In this document: in pieces, positions 1 to 8,446 of the stretch
How the letters are laid out: each line of letters begins with the position of its first letter
How positions within the stretch are numbered: position 1 is the first letter of the stretch
NCBI GenBank assembly: GCA_947499725.1
Contig: CANMPK010000001.1
Span: 868,001 to 932,000, forward strand
Reading direction: 5' to 3'
Length of the DNA: 64,000 nucleotides
Source of the DNA: an uncultured Paracoccaceae bacterium
GTDB taxonomy: Bacteria; Pseudomonadota; Alphaproteobacteria; Rhodobacterales; Rhodobacteraceae
Made by a program: the position numbers and the translations under genes
Notes under the pieces: model-generated
Seen by the model: only the letters and a program-made list of their open reading frames with translations
Told to the model about the DNA's origin: nothing
Databases searched by the model: none

Positions 1-198
1 AAAGCGCCGGATGGTGAAGTGACAATCAGCTTGTTGCGCACTGATGCGCAGGGCGTGGTTTTGGTGCCGGTTCAGGCGGGCCATACATATCTGTTGGATT
101 CCGTGGTACTGCGCCTGCCGGATGCGGCTTTGGCAGCAGAGAAAGACATTGCATGGGAAACGCTTTGGGCGGCTTTGACCTTTCAGATGCCTGAATAA
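1..198 (+). CDS. DUF4198 family protein, C-terminal end (partial)
   Basis: Reading frame 1 is open from the window edge to a TAA at 196-198 and gives 65 residues. The end carries a GHTYLLDSVVLR segment and then a WETLWAALTFQMPE tail. This matches my recollection of the C-terminus of DUF4198 proteins, periplasmic proteins sometimes found with nickel or cobalt transporters. The N-terminal part lies outside the window, so signal peptide and metal ligands cannot be judged. A short hairpin (AAGCAC at 197-202, GTGCTT at 210-215) overlaps the stop but has no T tract. Family assignment rests on the tail alone. Confidence 0.6.
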   Translation, partial: KAPDGEVTISLLRTDAQGVVLVPVQAGHTYLLDSVVLRLPDAALAAEKDIAWETLWAALTFQMPE

Positions 199-278
199 GC
201 ACCAAAATTGTGCTTAAGTAAAATTTTACCATATGATCAGACTTGTCAGGCGCTTTGGTTTTGGCCACAAGCGAAGGC

Positions 279-1172
279 ATGAGTGAAACACAGAATATTC
301 TATGTATCGGATCGGTCCTGTGGGATGTGATTGGGCGTGCGCCTGTGCATATGCGGCAAGGGTCGGATGTGGCTGGGCGGATCACGCGTATCCCGGGGGG
401 CGTTGCGATGAATATCGCGATGACGCTGTCGCGCTTTGGGATGTCTGCTTCGCTTCTTAGTTCTGTTGGCCGCGATGCAGAGGGCGATGAGTTGATCAAA
501 GCCTGCCAAGAGCTGGGCGTGGGCACAGAGCATGTGTACCGCTCTGATGACCTGCCGACAGATCGTTATATGGCCGTAGAGGGCGCCAATGGGTTGATCG
601 CGGCGATTGCGGATGCGCATTCGTTGGAAGCGGCCGGTGATAAGATTTTGCGCCCTTTGATTGACGGGCCTTTGGGGCGTGAGGATGCGCCTTATGAGGG
701 CTATATCGCGCTGGATGGTAATCTGACGCAGCGCTTGCTGGAAAACATTGCTGTGAGCCCTGCCTTTGCGAAGGCGGATTTGCGGGTGGCCCCTGCGAGC
801 CCTGGAAAAGCTGAACGTTTGTTGCCGTTTCTAACCCATGACCGCGCGGCGCTTTACGTGAATTTGGAAGAGGCTGGTTTGCTGTGTCAGACCGAGTTTT
901 CATCTTCAGAAGACGCAGCGGCGGCGCTTTTGGCGCGCGGTGCGCGACGGGCGTTGGTGACGGATGGCGGCGAAAGCGCGAGTGATGCCACAACCGACGG
1001 GGTGATTACACAAAAGCCGCCCTCGGTGATGGTGACCCGCGTGACAGGCGCTGGGGATACGTTTATGGCGGCGCATATCGCGGCCGAACATGCGGGCGCG
1101 GATCGCGCTGAAAGTTTAACGCGGGCGCTGAAAGCGGCTGCAAGTTATGTCTCTGGGGGAAGCCCGAAATGA
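279..1172 (+). CDS. psuK: Pseudouridine kinase (PfkB family)
   Basis: A ribokinase/PfkB-fold sugar kinase of 297 residues, predicted to phosphorylate pseudouridine to pseudouridine 5'-phosphate in the cytoplasm. Visible are the N-terminal CIGSVLWDVIGRAP strand, the substrate-side GGVAMNIAMTLSRFG segment and the C-terminal GAGDTFMAAH signature, whose Asp is the expected catalytic base. The frame is open further upstream from a TTG at 243, but ATG 279 is preferred because it follows GAAGG and fits the family start. The stop overlaps the ATG of psuG by four bases (ATGA, 1169-1172), so the two are translationally coupled. The specific substrate is inferred from psuG; the sequence alone says PfkB kinase. 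Confidence 0.85.
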   Translation: MSETQNILCIGSVLWDVIGRAPVHMRQGSDVAGRITRIPGGVAMNIAMTLSRFGMSASLLSSVGRDAEGDELIKACQELGVGTEHVYRSDDLPTDRYMAVEGANGLIAAIADAHSLEAAGDKILRPLIDGPLGREDAPYEGYIALDGNLTQRLLENIAVSPAFAKADLRVAPASPGKAERLLPFLTHDRAALYVNLEEAGLLCQTEFSSSEDAAAALLARGARRALVTDGGESASDATTDGVITQKPPSVMVTRVTGAGDTFMAAHIAAEHAGADRAESLTRALKAAASYVSGGSPK

Positions 1173-2080
1173 ATTTGTTCACCTTGTCGCCGGATGTGGC
1201 GGCCGCACAGGCCGCTGGCCAACCGGTTGTGGCGCTGGAAAGCACGATTATCACCCATGGGATGCCTTATCCGCAGAACGTGGAAGTGGCCAAGAAGGTC
1301 GAAGCCACAGTGCGGGCCGAGGGCGCTGTACCTGCGACGATCGCGGTGCTGGATGGGGTTTTGCACATTGGTTTGACCGATGCGCAGCTAGAGGCGCTGG
1401 CCACGGCCAAGGATGTGATGAAAGTGTCGCGCGCGGATATGCCGGTGTGTATGGCGGCGGGCCGCACGGGCGCAACCACGGTTGCGGCGACGATGATTGC
1501 AGCGCATTTGGCCGGTATTGGTGTGTTTGCCACTGGCGGCATTGGCGGCGTGCATCAGGGCGCTGAGGAAAGCTTTGATATTTCGGCGGACCTGCTGGAG
1601 CTGGCGGCCACCCCTGTGACCGTTGTGGCGGCTGGGGCGAAGGCGATATTGGACATTCCGAAAACGCTAGAGGTTTTGGAAACCAACGGCGTGCCGGTGA
1701 TTGCCTATGGGCAGGATGCCTTTCCGGCCTTTTGGTCTGCGGATTCTGGTCTGCCTGCGCCTTTGCGTTTGGACACGGCAGAAGAGATCGCAGCCGCGCA
1801 GAAGATGCGGGCAAAGATGGGCTTGCCGGGTGGTCAGTTGATTGGCAATCCAATCCCAGCGGAGGATGAAATTCCGGCGGAAACCCTCGCGCCGATTATT
1901 GCGCAGGCCAATGCAGAGGCCACAGCGCAGGGCGTTTCTGGCAAAGGGGTTACGCCGTTTTTGTTGGGCCGCATTCTAGAGCTGACAGATGGCAATTCAT
2001 TGACCGCAAATATAGCATTGGTGCTGAATAATGCGCGGCTTGCGTCAAAAATCGCGGCGGCTTTGGTGAAAACCGCTTAA
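1169..2080 (+). CDS. psuG: Pseudouridine-5'-phosphate glycosidase
   Basis: Splits pseudouridine 5'-phosphate into uracil and ribose 5-phosphate by breaking the C-C glycosidic bond; a Mn-dependent cytoplasmic enzyme. The 303 residues match the usual family length. Family signatures are clear: LESTIITHGMP near residue 23, KVSRADMP near 85, GGIGGVHQGAEESFDISADL at 123-142, and AGAKAILD near 155-162. By family comparison Glu24, Lys85, Asp141 and Lys158 are the active-site residues. It overlaps psuK by four bases and forms a two-gene salvage operon with it. No dedicated nucleoside transporter is visible beside the pair. Confidence 0.95.
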   Translation: MNLFTLSPDVAAAQAAGQPVVALESTIITHGMPYPQNVEVAKKVEATVRAEGAVPATIAVLDGVLHIGLTDAQLEALATAKDVMKVSRADMPVCMAAGRTGATTVAATMIAAHLAGIGVFATGGIGGVHQGAEESFDISADLLELAATPVTVVAAGAKAILDIPKTLEVLETNGVPVIAYGQDAFPAFWSADSGLPAPLRLDTAEEIAAAQKMRAKMGLPGGQLIGNPIPAEDEIPAETLAPIIAQANAEATAQGVSGKGVTPFLLGRILELTDGNSLTANIALVLNNARLASKIAAALVKTA

Positions 2081-2145
2081 TCAAAACGGGGCAGTTGCGA
2101 CGTAGCGTAAAACTGCTTATCTAGCCTGTAACAATAAGGCTGATT

Positions 2146-2904
2146 ATGACCACTCCATTTGACGACGATAAGCTCCCTGCCCGTCCGGGCCTGATTTCTC
2201 GCCTGCGCACAAGCTTTTTGACAGGGCTTGTGGTGATTGCCCCTGTGGCTTTCACGATTTGGCTGATTTGGTCGTTTATCGGCTGGGTGGATGGTTTTGT
2301 TTTGCCGTTTGTGCCGGAGTTTTATCAGCCTGATAATTTGGTGCGCTATTTGATTGGCACCGAGCGGTATAACGCTTGGATCGGTGAAGATGTGCGCATC
2401 AATATTCGCGGTGTGGGCGTAGTTTTCTTCCTGATCTTCACGACCTTCATTGGCTGGATTGGTAAGGGCCTGATTGGCCGTTCGATGATCCGCTATGGTG
2501 AGACGATGGTTGGGCGGATGCCGGTTGTGCGCTCGATCTATTCGGGTGTGAAACAGATCGCGGAAACTGTGTTTGCGCAGAATGATCGTAGTTTTGAGAC
2601 CGCCTGTTTGGTGGAATATCCGCGCAAAGGGATTTGGGCGATTGGCTTTGTGTCCACCGAAGCCAAGGGCGAAGTGAATGCGCGGGCGGCAAGCGGTGAG
2701 CAGTTGCTCTCTGTTTTCGTGCCGACTACGCCGAACCCGACCTCTGGCTTTTTGCTGTTCTTCCCAGAGAAGGACGTGATCCAGTTGGATATGTCGGTTG
2801 AGGATGCTGCGAAATTGGTGATCTCTGCCGGTTTGGTTTACCCCAATGGGCAAGACCCGAGCCAGCCTCCTGTGGAAGAAGACACAGCGAAAGCCGCGGA
2901 ATAA
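2146..2904 (+). CDS. DUF502 membrane protein
   Basis: A 252-residue protein of the DUF502 family, function unknown. Two hydrophobic spans are visible, roughly residues 22-45 (TSFLTGLVVIAPVAFTIWLI) and 82-105 (GVGVVFFLIFTTFIGWIGKG). A cytoplasmic C-terminal domain follows with the family segment MPVVRSIYSGVKQI and then PTTPNPTSGFLLFFPE. The start has an AAGG element about eight bases upstream. It stands alone on the plus strand, convergent with the patatin gene with only six bases between the stops. No terminator is seen between them. Confidence 0.85.
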   Translation: MTTPFDDDKLPARPGLISRLRTSFLTGLVVIAPVAFTIWLIWSFIGWVDGFVLPFVPEFYQPDNLVRYLIGTERYNAWIGEDVRINIRGVGVVFFLIFTTFIGWIGKGLIGRSMIRYGETMVGRMPVVRSIYSGVKQIAETVFAQNDRSFETACLVEYPRKGIWAIGFVSTEAKGEVNARAASGEQLLSVFVPTTPNPTSGFLLFFPEKDVIQLDMSVEDAAKLVISAGLVYPNGQDPSQPPVEEDTAKAAE

Positions 2905-2910
2905 GCGGTT

Positions 2911-3957
2911 TTACGGGCGGTATTCGTAAAGCGATTGCAGTTTGACGGTGCTGGTTTTGCCCAGATCGCTGCGGTGATTGCTGAGGAAGGCCTTCGCGGC
3001 TTTTTCGCCCGCTTCTTTCAGACTGTTTAGAACACTTGGCACGGGCATCATTTTGGTGGCCACAGAAAGACTGTTCATCAGGTCATTATCCTCAATCATG
3101 TGGATATTGACGTCTTTCATTTTTCCCTTTTCAACGCCCCCTTCGCTGATCAAGCGTTTGGCAAAGGCAATGGCGCGCAGCTCGCTCATCAAGGAGGAGT
3201 TGAAGCTGATTTCGTTCATCCGCGCTTGGATTTCTTGCGGGGTTTGCGGTGTCTTGTGACGTTCAAGCGGGTTGATGTTTACGATCACAATGTCATCGGG
3301 CAGATCCCGTGGAAACAGCGGGAAGAGCGCGGGATTACCAGTGTAGCCGCCATCCCAAAAGGCATCGCGGCGACCGGTTTTGGCATCGTCGATTTCCACC
3401 GCTTGGAACAGGGTTGGCAGGCAGGCTGAGGCCAAGATAACATCTGTGCTGATTTCTTGCCCCGTAAAGACGCGCGCCTTGCCGGTGCGCACGTTGGTGG
3501 CGCAGACAAACAGGCGTGGACCAATGTGGGCGCAGAGTTTATCGTATTGAAACTCTTCAACAATTGGCTTCAGCGGGTTGCTGTAAAATGGGCCGTAGTG
3601 ATAGGGTGAGAGCATGCGGCTGGCCATGTCGGACCACATAAAGAATGGCGAATATTCTAGCGTTTTGGCAATGGTACCCGGGGCAAGGCCTGGGGCAAAA
3701 CTGCTCATCCATTCCATCATACCTGCGCCACTGTTGGCGCCCATTTGCTCCCACAGCCAAGCAAGGTTTTCGCGTGCGGCCTCGGCGCTGCCTTCGACCA
3801 GACCTGCCTTCAGCGCGGCGCCATTTAAGGCACCAGCAGATGTGCCAGAGACCGCTGCGATCTCAAGCTCTGGCTCTTGTAAGAGCACATCAAGCACACC
3901 CCATGTGAAGGCGCCATGAGCGCCCCCACCCTGTAAAGCTAGGTTGATCCGTGTCAC
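2911..3957 (-). CDS. Patatin-like phospholipase
   Basis: A 348-residue patatin-fold lipid acyl hydrolase. The oxyanion motif GGGAHGAFTWG lies at residues 10-20. The nucleophile elbow G-T-S-A-G is at 38-42 with Ser40, and the D-G-G of the Ser-Asp dyad is near 202-204. No signal peptide is seen, so it is probably cytoplasmic or membrane-peripheral. It lies 18 bases downstream of the 3-hydroxybutyrate dehydrogenase gene on the same strand and is probably co-transcribed. That neighbourhood suggests a role near polyhydroxybutyrate or lipid turnover, but a general phospholipase function is equally possible. Confidence 0.88.
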   Translation of the reverse strand: MTRINLALQGGGAHGAFTWGVLDVLLQEPELEIAAVSGTSAGALNGAALKAGLVEGSAEAARENLAWLWEQMGANSGAGMMEWMSSFAPGLAPGTIAKTLEYSPFFMWSDMASRMLSPYHYGPFYSNPLKPIVEEFQYDKLCAHIGPRLFVCATNVRTGKARVFTGQEISTDVILASACLPTLFQAVEIDDAKTGRRDAFWDGGYTGNPALFPLFPRDLPDDIVIVNINPLERHKTPQTPQEIQARMNEISFNSSLMSELRAIAFAKRLISEGGVEKGKMKDVNIHMIEDNDLMNSLSVATKMMPVPSVLNSLKEAGEKAAKAFLSNHRSDLGKTSTVKLQSLYEYRP

Positions 3958-3975
3958 GCTAAGTTGCCCTTTCGC

Positions 3976-4749
3976 TTACAGCGCTGTCCAACCACCATCG
4001 ACGCTGAGCGTCGTGCCGGTGATTTGCGCAGCGGCATCAGAACAGAGGAAGACCGTGGTGCCGCCCAGCTGTTCGACTGTGGCGAATTCCTTGGACGGTT
4101 GGCGCTTGAGCAGAACATTCTTCACCACATCCTCGCGGGACATGTTGTATTCTTTCATCGTGTCTGGAATTTGCGCTTCGACCAATGGGGTCAGCACATA
4201 GCCTGGGCAGATGGCGTTACAGGTGATTGGCTCTTCTGCGGTTTCCAGCGCGACGGTTTTGGTCATGCCAACCACGCCGTGTTTTGCGGCCACATAGGCG
4301 GCTTTATAAGGCGAGGCTGTCAGGCCGTGGGCGGATGCGATGTTCACAATGCGCCCCCAGCCCTTTTCGCGCATCTTTGGAAGCGCGGCAGCCATCGTGT
4401 GAAAGTTAGAGTTCATGTTGATCGCGATGATCGCATCCCACTTGCCTGTTGGGAATTGATCGACTGGGGCCACATGCTGGATCCCTGCGTTATTAATCAG
4501 GATATCGCAGTCGCCTGCTTTGGTGATGAGTTCACGGCAGGCTTCGCCGTTTGACATATCCGCTGAGATATATCGCGCTGAGACGCCAAACTCTTCGGCA
4601 ATAGAGGCCGCGAGCGCGTGATCTTCATCGCTATCCGTATAAGAGTTCAGCACAACATCGGCGCCAGCGCGCGCCATTTCGCGGGCGATTCCCAAACCGA
4701 TTCCCGAATTTGATCCTGTGATGACTGCTGTCTTGCCCTGCAAACTCAT
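3976..4749 (-). CDS. bdhA: 3-hydroxybutyrate dehydrogenase
   Basis: A short-chain dehydrogenase of 257 residues predicted to oxidise D-3-hydroxybutyrate to acetoacetate with NAD. The cofactor loop TGSNSGIGLG is at 11-20, NNAG at 86-89, catalytic Ser139 in NIASAHG, and Tyr152/Lys156 in YVAAK. The tail LSVDGGWTAL is typical of this enzyme. A GGGAG ribosome site precedes the ATG by about nine bases. It is first in a pair with the patatin gene. A rho-independent terminator sits in the region upstream of the start (4874-4902, same strand), suggesting either a separate small RNA or premature termination in the leader. Confidence 0.93.
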   Translation of the reverse strand: MSLQGKTAVITGSNSGIGLGIAREMARAGADVVLNSYTDSDEDHALAASIAEEFGVSARYISADMSNGEACRELITKAGDCDILINNAGIQHVAPVDQFPTGKWDAIIAINMNSNFHTMAAALPKMREKGWGRIVNIASAHGLTASPYKAAYVAAKHGVVGMTKTVALETAEEPITCNAICPGYVLTPLVEAQIPDTMKEYNMSREDVVKNVLLKRQPSKEFATVEQLGGTTVFLCSDAAAQITGTTLSVDGGWTAL

Positions 4750-5064
4750 GCCGAAACTCCCAAGTTAATTTGCACCTGCAGCTTAACATGCTGCACCCGC
4801 AAAATAAGGGGAATTTCACTTAATATATGCCGCATTTCACGCGAAGTTGTTTGGACATCCAGAAGACTGCAGGCAAAAAAAACGCCCGCACGAAGCGGGC
4901 GTAAAGTTATTGAGGCAGGTTTCATACAGGCAAGAAACCTATCGAGCAGTGACATCTTTATAAGCAATCTCACGCCAAGAGTCCAAGCTAAAAGTTTGAT
5001 AAGCTTAGAATCCCTCGTTACGCTAAAGCCAAAGAAACAAGGGCAAACAGGGATTGTTCATTAA
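4750..5064. other. 315-base intergenic region between bdhA and a solute-binding protein gene
   Basis: Divergent promoters for bdhA (leftward) and the solute-binding protein (rightward) must lie here. The one clear structure is a minus-strand terminator hairpin at 4874-4902. Open frames in the region run straight through the hairpin and do not look like real genes. An 80-150 base minus-strand transcript ending at the hairpin is possible. Confidence 0.5.
4874..4902 (-). terminator. Rho-independent terminator upstream of bdhA
   Basis: Perfect 8-bp stem (ACGCCCGC 4882-4889, GCGGGCGT 4895-4902) with a five-base loop. On the minus strand it is followed by eight T residues (4874-4881). No minus-strand gene ends here: bdhA begins 125 bases downstream. 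It would therefore end a transcript that starts between about 4910 and 5060. Confidence 0.75.
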
Positions 5065-6885
5065 ATGCGACCACATCGTTTCCAAACCATTGCGCGAAAA
5101 ACCAGTGCTGCAGCACTTATTTTTATGGCTACGGCCGCCTTTTCAGAACCAAAGCACGGCATTGCCATGTATGGCGAGCCGGCATTGCCGGAAGATTTCG
5201 TGTCCCTGCCCTATGCAAACCCTGATGCGCCAAAGGGCGGACGATTCGTCACCGGCAACAATGGCGGGTTTGATTCGCTCAATCCTTACGTGCGTCAGGG
5301 CTCTGTGCCGTGGCAGATTCGATTCTTCGCCTCTGAATCCCTGATGGGGCGCAGCCAAGCGGAACCTTTTGCTCTGTATGGGCTTTTGGCCGAGACCATT
5401 GAAACCGGACCGGATCGCGAATGGGTTGAGTTCACTCTGAGACCAGAGGCGAAATTCTGGGACGGCACCCCTGTTACCGTTGAAGATGTGATTTGGTCTT
5501 ATGAGACTTTGGGCACTGTGGGCCATCCGCGATATTTGGGGTTCTGGCAAAAGGTGGAGAAGATCGAACAGACGGGCGAGCGCTCTGTGCGTTTGACGTT
5601 CAATGTCGAAGATCGTGAGCTGGCTTTGATTGCAGGTCTGCGCCCGATCCTGAAAAAGGCGCAATGGGAGGGCAAAGACATCAACGATGCCACTCTGCAA
5701 GAGGTGCCGATGACCACCTCGCCGTATATGATTACAGACTTTGAGGCGAACCGCTATGTGACCCTGACCCGCAATCCGGATTACTGGGGGAAAGATCTGG
5801 CCTTCCGCAAAGGCACGCATAACTTTGATGAGATCCAGATCGAATTCTTCGGCGATGGCGCGGTTTTGTTCGAAGCCTTTAAGGCCGGCGAAATCAGCTA
5901 TATGCGCGAGTTTAATGCGGAAAAATGGGCCACAGGCTATGATTTCCCGCGCGTGGACAGTGGCGATGTGCTGAAGGCGGAAATTCCGCATCAAAAACCG
6001 TCTGGCATTACGGGACTTGTAATGAACAGCCGTAATGCACCGCTGGATGATATACGCGTGCGCGATGCGCTTGTGCATGCGTTCAACTTTGAATTCATCA
6101 ACGACACGATGACAGGTGGGCGTCAGCCGCGGATCACCTCTTACTTCAGCAACTCTATTCTAGGTATGGATCATGGCCCTGCCGAGGGTCGTGTGGCTGA
6201 CTATCTGGCGCCTTATGCGGATGTGCTGCCAGAGGGCGCGATGGCGGGCTATAACCTGCCTGTATCTGACGGTACAGCACGCAACCGCAGCAATATCCGC
6301 GCGGCGACAGCCTTGTTGGCCGAGGCCGGTTATGTGGTGAAAAACGGTGTCATGACAGGGCCAGATGGCGCGCCGCTGACATTGGACGTGGTGTTGCGCC
6401 AAGGCGACAATGAAACCGCAACGGTTGTGGACCTTTATAAAGAAGCACTGGACCGTTTGGGCATTACGCTGAACATCGCAACGGTAGATGGCGCGCAATA
6501 TACTGAGCGTACAAACAGCTTTGATTTTGATCTGGCGTACTACCGTCGGGCGATCTCGCTTTCGCCGGGCAACGAACAAAACCTGTATTGGGGCTCCGAT
6601 GCAGCAGACCAAGACGGCTCGCGTAATTGGATGGGTGTGAAAAGCCCAGCCATCGACGGGCTGATCAATGAAATGCTGAATGCGGAAGACCAGAGCGACT
6701 TCATCGCAGCCACCAAGGCGCTGGATCGCACCTTGACCGCTGGCCGCCATGTGATCCCGTTTTGGAATTTCGCCATTGGCCGCATTGCCCATGTGAAAGA
6801 AATCACTTATCCAGAGACCCTACCGATATATGGGGATGGTGTGGATTGGATGCCGCACAGCTGGTGGTATGAAGAAACAAACTAA
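5065..6885 (+). CDS. Extracellular solute-binding protein, family 5 (YejA-like)
   Basis: A 606-residue periplasmic substrate-binding protein of the peptide/oligopeptide ABC class. The N-terminus has a signal peptide (RKTSAAALIFMATAAFS) with no lipobox Cys. The mature protein starts near EPKHGIAMYGEPALPEDF, a sequence style shared with YejA-type microcin C/peptide binders. The SBP family 5 core is visible in RPEAKFWDGTPVTVEDVIWSYE and in the C-terminal IPFWNFAIGRIAHVKE. No permease or ATPase genes follow in the window, so it is an orphan binding protein unless yejB, yejE and yejF lie elsewhere. Its last 17 bases overlap the start of a small lipoprotein gene. Confidence 0.9.
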   Translation: MRPHRFQTIARKTSAAALIFMATAAFSEPKHGIAMYGEPALPEDFVSLPYANPDAPKGGRFVTGNNGGFDSLNPYVRQGSVPWQIRFFASESLMGRSQAEPFALYGLLAETIETGPDREWVEFTLRPEAKFWDGTPVTVEDVIWSYETLGTVGHPRYLGFWQKVEKIEQTGERSVRLTFNVEDRELALIAGLRPILKKAQWEGKDINDATLQEVPMTTSPYMITDFEANRYVTLTRNPDYWGKDLAFRKGTHNFDEIQIEFFGDGAVLFEAFKAGEISYMREFNAEKWATGYDFPRVDSGDVLKAEIPHQKPSGITGLVMNSRNAPLDDIRVRDALVHAFNFEFINDTMTGGRQPRITSYFSNSILGMDHGPAEGRVADYLAPYADVLPEGAMAGYNLPVSDGTARNRSNIRAATALLAEAGYVVKNGVMTGPDGAPLTLDVVLRQGDNETATVVDLYKEALDRLGITLNIATVDGAQYTERTNSFDFDLAYYRRAISLSPGNEQNLYWGSDAADQDGSRNWMGVKSPAIDGLINEMLNAEDQSDFIAATKALDRTLTAGRHVIPFWNFAIGRIAHVKEITYPETLPIYGDGVDWMPHSWWYEETN

Positions 6886-6997
6886 AACACTCGCACTGAT
6901 CATAACCTTTTGCGCAGCCCTCGCTGGCTGCGCAACTGTTGAAGGCATTGGCAATGATATCTCAGGCGGCGCGCGGCGCGTGTCTGGCTGGTTCTAA
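6869..6997 (+). CDS. Entericidin A/B-like small lipoprotein (42 aa)
   Basis: A 42-residue ORF starting at ATG 6869, inside the end of the solute-binding protein gene in another frame. It begins MKKQTKTLALIITFCAALAGC and has a lipobox A-L-A-G-C with Cys21, then a short mature part (ATVEGIGNDISGGARRVSGWF). This is the architecture of entericidin EcnA/B: signal peptide, lipidated Cys, VEGIGNDI segment and a short amphipathic tail. GGTGG lies a few bases upstream as a possible ribosome site. The overlap implies translational coupling with the upstream gene. In enterobacteria these proteins are linked to envelope stress and lysis; the role here is unknown. Confidence 0.8.
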   Translation: MKKQTKTLALIITFCAALAGCATVEGIGNDISGGARRVSGWF

Positions 6998-7037
6998 AAC
7001 GCCAATACTTTTTCTTGGTGTAAATACCTTGGGGGAA

Positions 7038-7074
7038 TTGGATCTTGCAAAGGTCCAAGGGGGCAAAGCCCCTT
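7038..7074. terminator. Tandem hairpins between convergent genes
   Basis: First hairpin TTGGATC (7038-7044) with GGTCCAA (7052-7058). Second AAGGGGG (7057-7063) with GCCCCTT (7068-7074) around a CAAA loop. There is no clear T tract on either side. GGGGGCAAAGCCCC-type elements are familiar in intergenic spaces of roseobacters. It lies between the lipoprotein gene (+) and the P450 gene (-), so it may act as a two-way transcription end. Confidence 0.35.
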
Positions 7075-7081
7075 CCCTCGT

Positions 7082-8446
7082 TTAGGCTCGTGGCACGAAG
7101 CGTAGCCAAATCCCGTCTTTACTGCGCACTGTTAGATGCGCCACCGGCATTGGCTCGGCCCGATCTTCCACGCGCTCGACCTTAAAGTCGCGCAGGATCA
7201 TCGACAGGATCAAAACGCCTTCCACCATGGCAAAGCCCGCGCCGGTGCAAACGCGCGATCCGGCTGAAAATGGCATATAGGCGTCACGCTGGCATGTTTT
7301 GCCGTTTTCCGTGTCCCATCGCGTAGGGTCAAACCCATCAGGATTGTCCCACAGCCGTTCATGGCGGTGCAAATGCCATGGGGACAAAACCATTTGCGAG
7401 CCGGTTTTGATTTCCCGATCTCGGAACTCTTCTGGGCACGTATTCTGCCGCACCATCATGGGCACCGGCGGATAGAGCCGCAGGCTTTCGCGGAAGACAT
7501 CGCGGCTGAGTTTCAGCTTGCGCACATCAGCGAAATCACAGCTTTGCAGGGCCTGCGCTTCTTCTGCCAGACGCTCTTGCCAGTCTGGGTACAGCGCCAT
7601 CAAAAAAAGCGTCCACGCAAGGGCTGAGGCGCTGGTTTCATGGCCTGCCAAGAAGAAGATCGCCACTTGGTCGACCATTTCTTCGGCGGTGAATGTATCG
7701 CCAGTTTCTGGGTCCACCGTTGTCATGATCTTGGTGGCCAGATCATCCGGTGCGGTGCCGGCTTTGATTTCTGCCATGCGCGCTTCGGTCAGTTGGGTGA
7801 TCAGGCCACGGATAGACTTGGCGGCGTCTTTGGTGCTTTTGCGAAAGAAACGCGGCATCCATTTGGGCAGCGGCACGAAGGCGGCGATGTTCAGGATGGG
7901 CTGGGTGCGTTGATAGTCGCGGAATTCTGAAAACACCTGACTGGCGATTTCATGTTCGATTGGGATCGAAAATAGCGTGCGAAAGATCACATCCGCCGCC
8001 GCGTGGCTGGTGATTTCTTCGACCTCGATATCCTGACCTGCAACGGTGCTGATCCGTGCAAGGCTCGCCTCTGCGGCGTCCCACATGGCGGGGTATGTGT
8101 CGCGCAGGCGCCCGCCTTCGAAGGCAGGATCGATGATGCGGCGTTGGCGTTTCCAGACCTCTCCGTTGGTCAGGAAGACCGAATTGCCCAGCAGCGGACG
8201 CAGCCCTTCAGAGACGCGGCCGGATTTGGGGAAATCATCGGGGCGATCTTTTAGAACGGTTTTCACCAGATCCGGCTGGTTCAGCAGATAAGAGCGGAAG
8301 AACGGCGTGCGAAACTCTGCCATCCATGCGCGATAGAGCCGTTGTGGCTGGGCCGATAGAAGATCTTGCCGGAACAGCTTGGCGTATTGGCGCAAAGACA
8401 CGCGGCCCTCTCGGGCGGGTGGTTTGGGGGGCAAAGGCGCGCTCAT
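7082..8446 (-). CDS. Cytochrome P450
   Basis: A 454-residue bacterial P450. The heme-binding loop F-S-A-G-S-R-V-C-T-G has the proximal ligand at Cys400. The I-helix oxygen-activation motif is AGHETSA, and the K-helix ExxR is ESLR followed by LYPPVP. There is no N-terminal membrane anchor, so it is soluble and needs separate redox partners; no ferredoxin or reductase gene is adjacent. Its start overlaps the stop of the upstream hydrolase-like gene by four bases (8443-8446), so the two form a coupled pair. The substrate is unknown; fatty acid-like or terpenoid substrates would be typical. Confidence 0.93.
   Translation of the reverse strand: MSAPLPPKPPAREGRVSLRQYAKLFRQDLLSAQPQRLYRAWMAEFRTPFFRSYLLNQPDLVKTVLKDRPDDFPKSGRVSEGLRPLLGNSVFLTNGEVWKRQRRIIDPAFEGGRLRDTYPAMWDAAEASLARISTVAGQDIEVEEITSHAAADVIFRTLFSIPIEHEIASQVFSEFRDYQRTQPILNIAAFVPLPKWMPRFFRKSTKDAAKSIRGLITQLTEARMAEIKAGTAPDDLATKIMTTVDPETGDTFTAEEMVDQVAIFFLAGHETSASALAWTLFLMALYPDWQERLAEEAQALQSCDFADVRKLKLSRDVFRESLRLYPPVPMMVRQNTCPEEFRDREIKTGSQMVLSPWHLHRHERLWDNPDGFDPTRWDTENGKTCQRDAYMPFSAGSRVCTGAGFAMVEGVLILSMILRDFKVERVEDRAEPMPVAHLTVRSKDGIWLRFVPRA

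Noticed and set aside
4746-4973. 75-codon minus-strand frame over the terminator upstream of bdhA
   Set aside because: The frame runs through a strong terminator hairpin and has no domain or good ribosome site.
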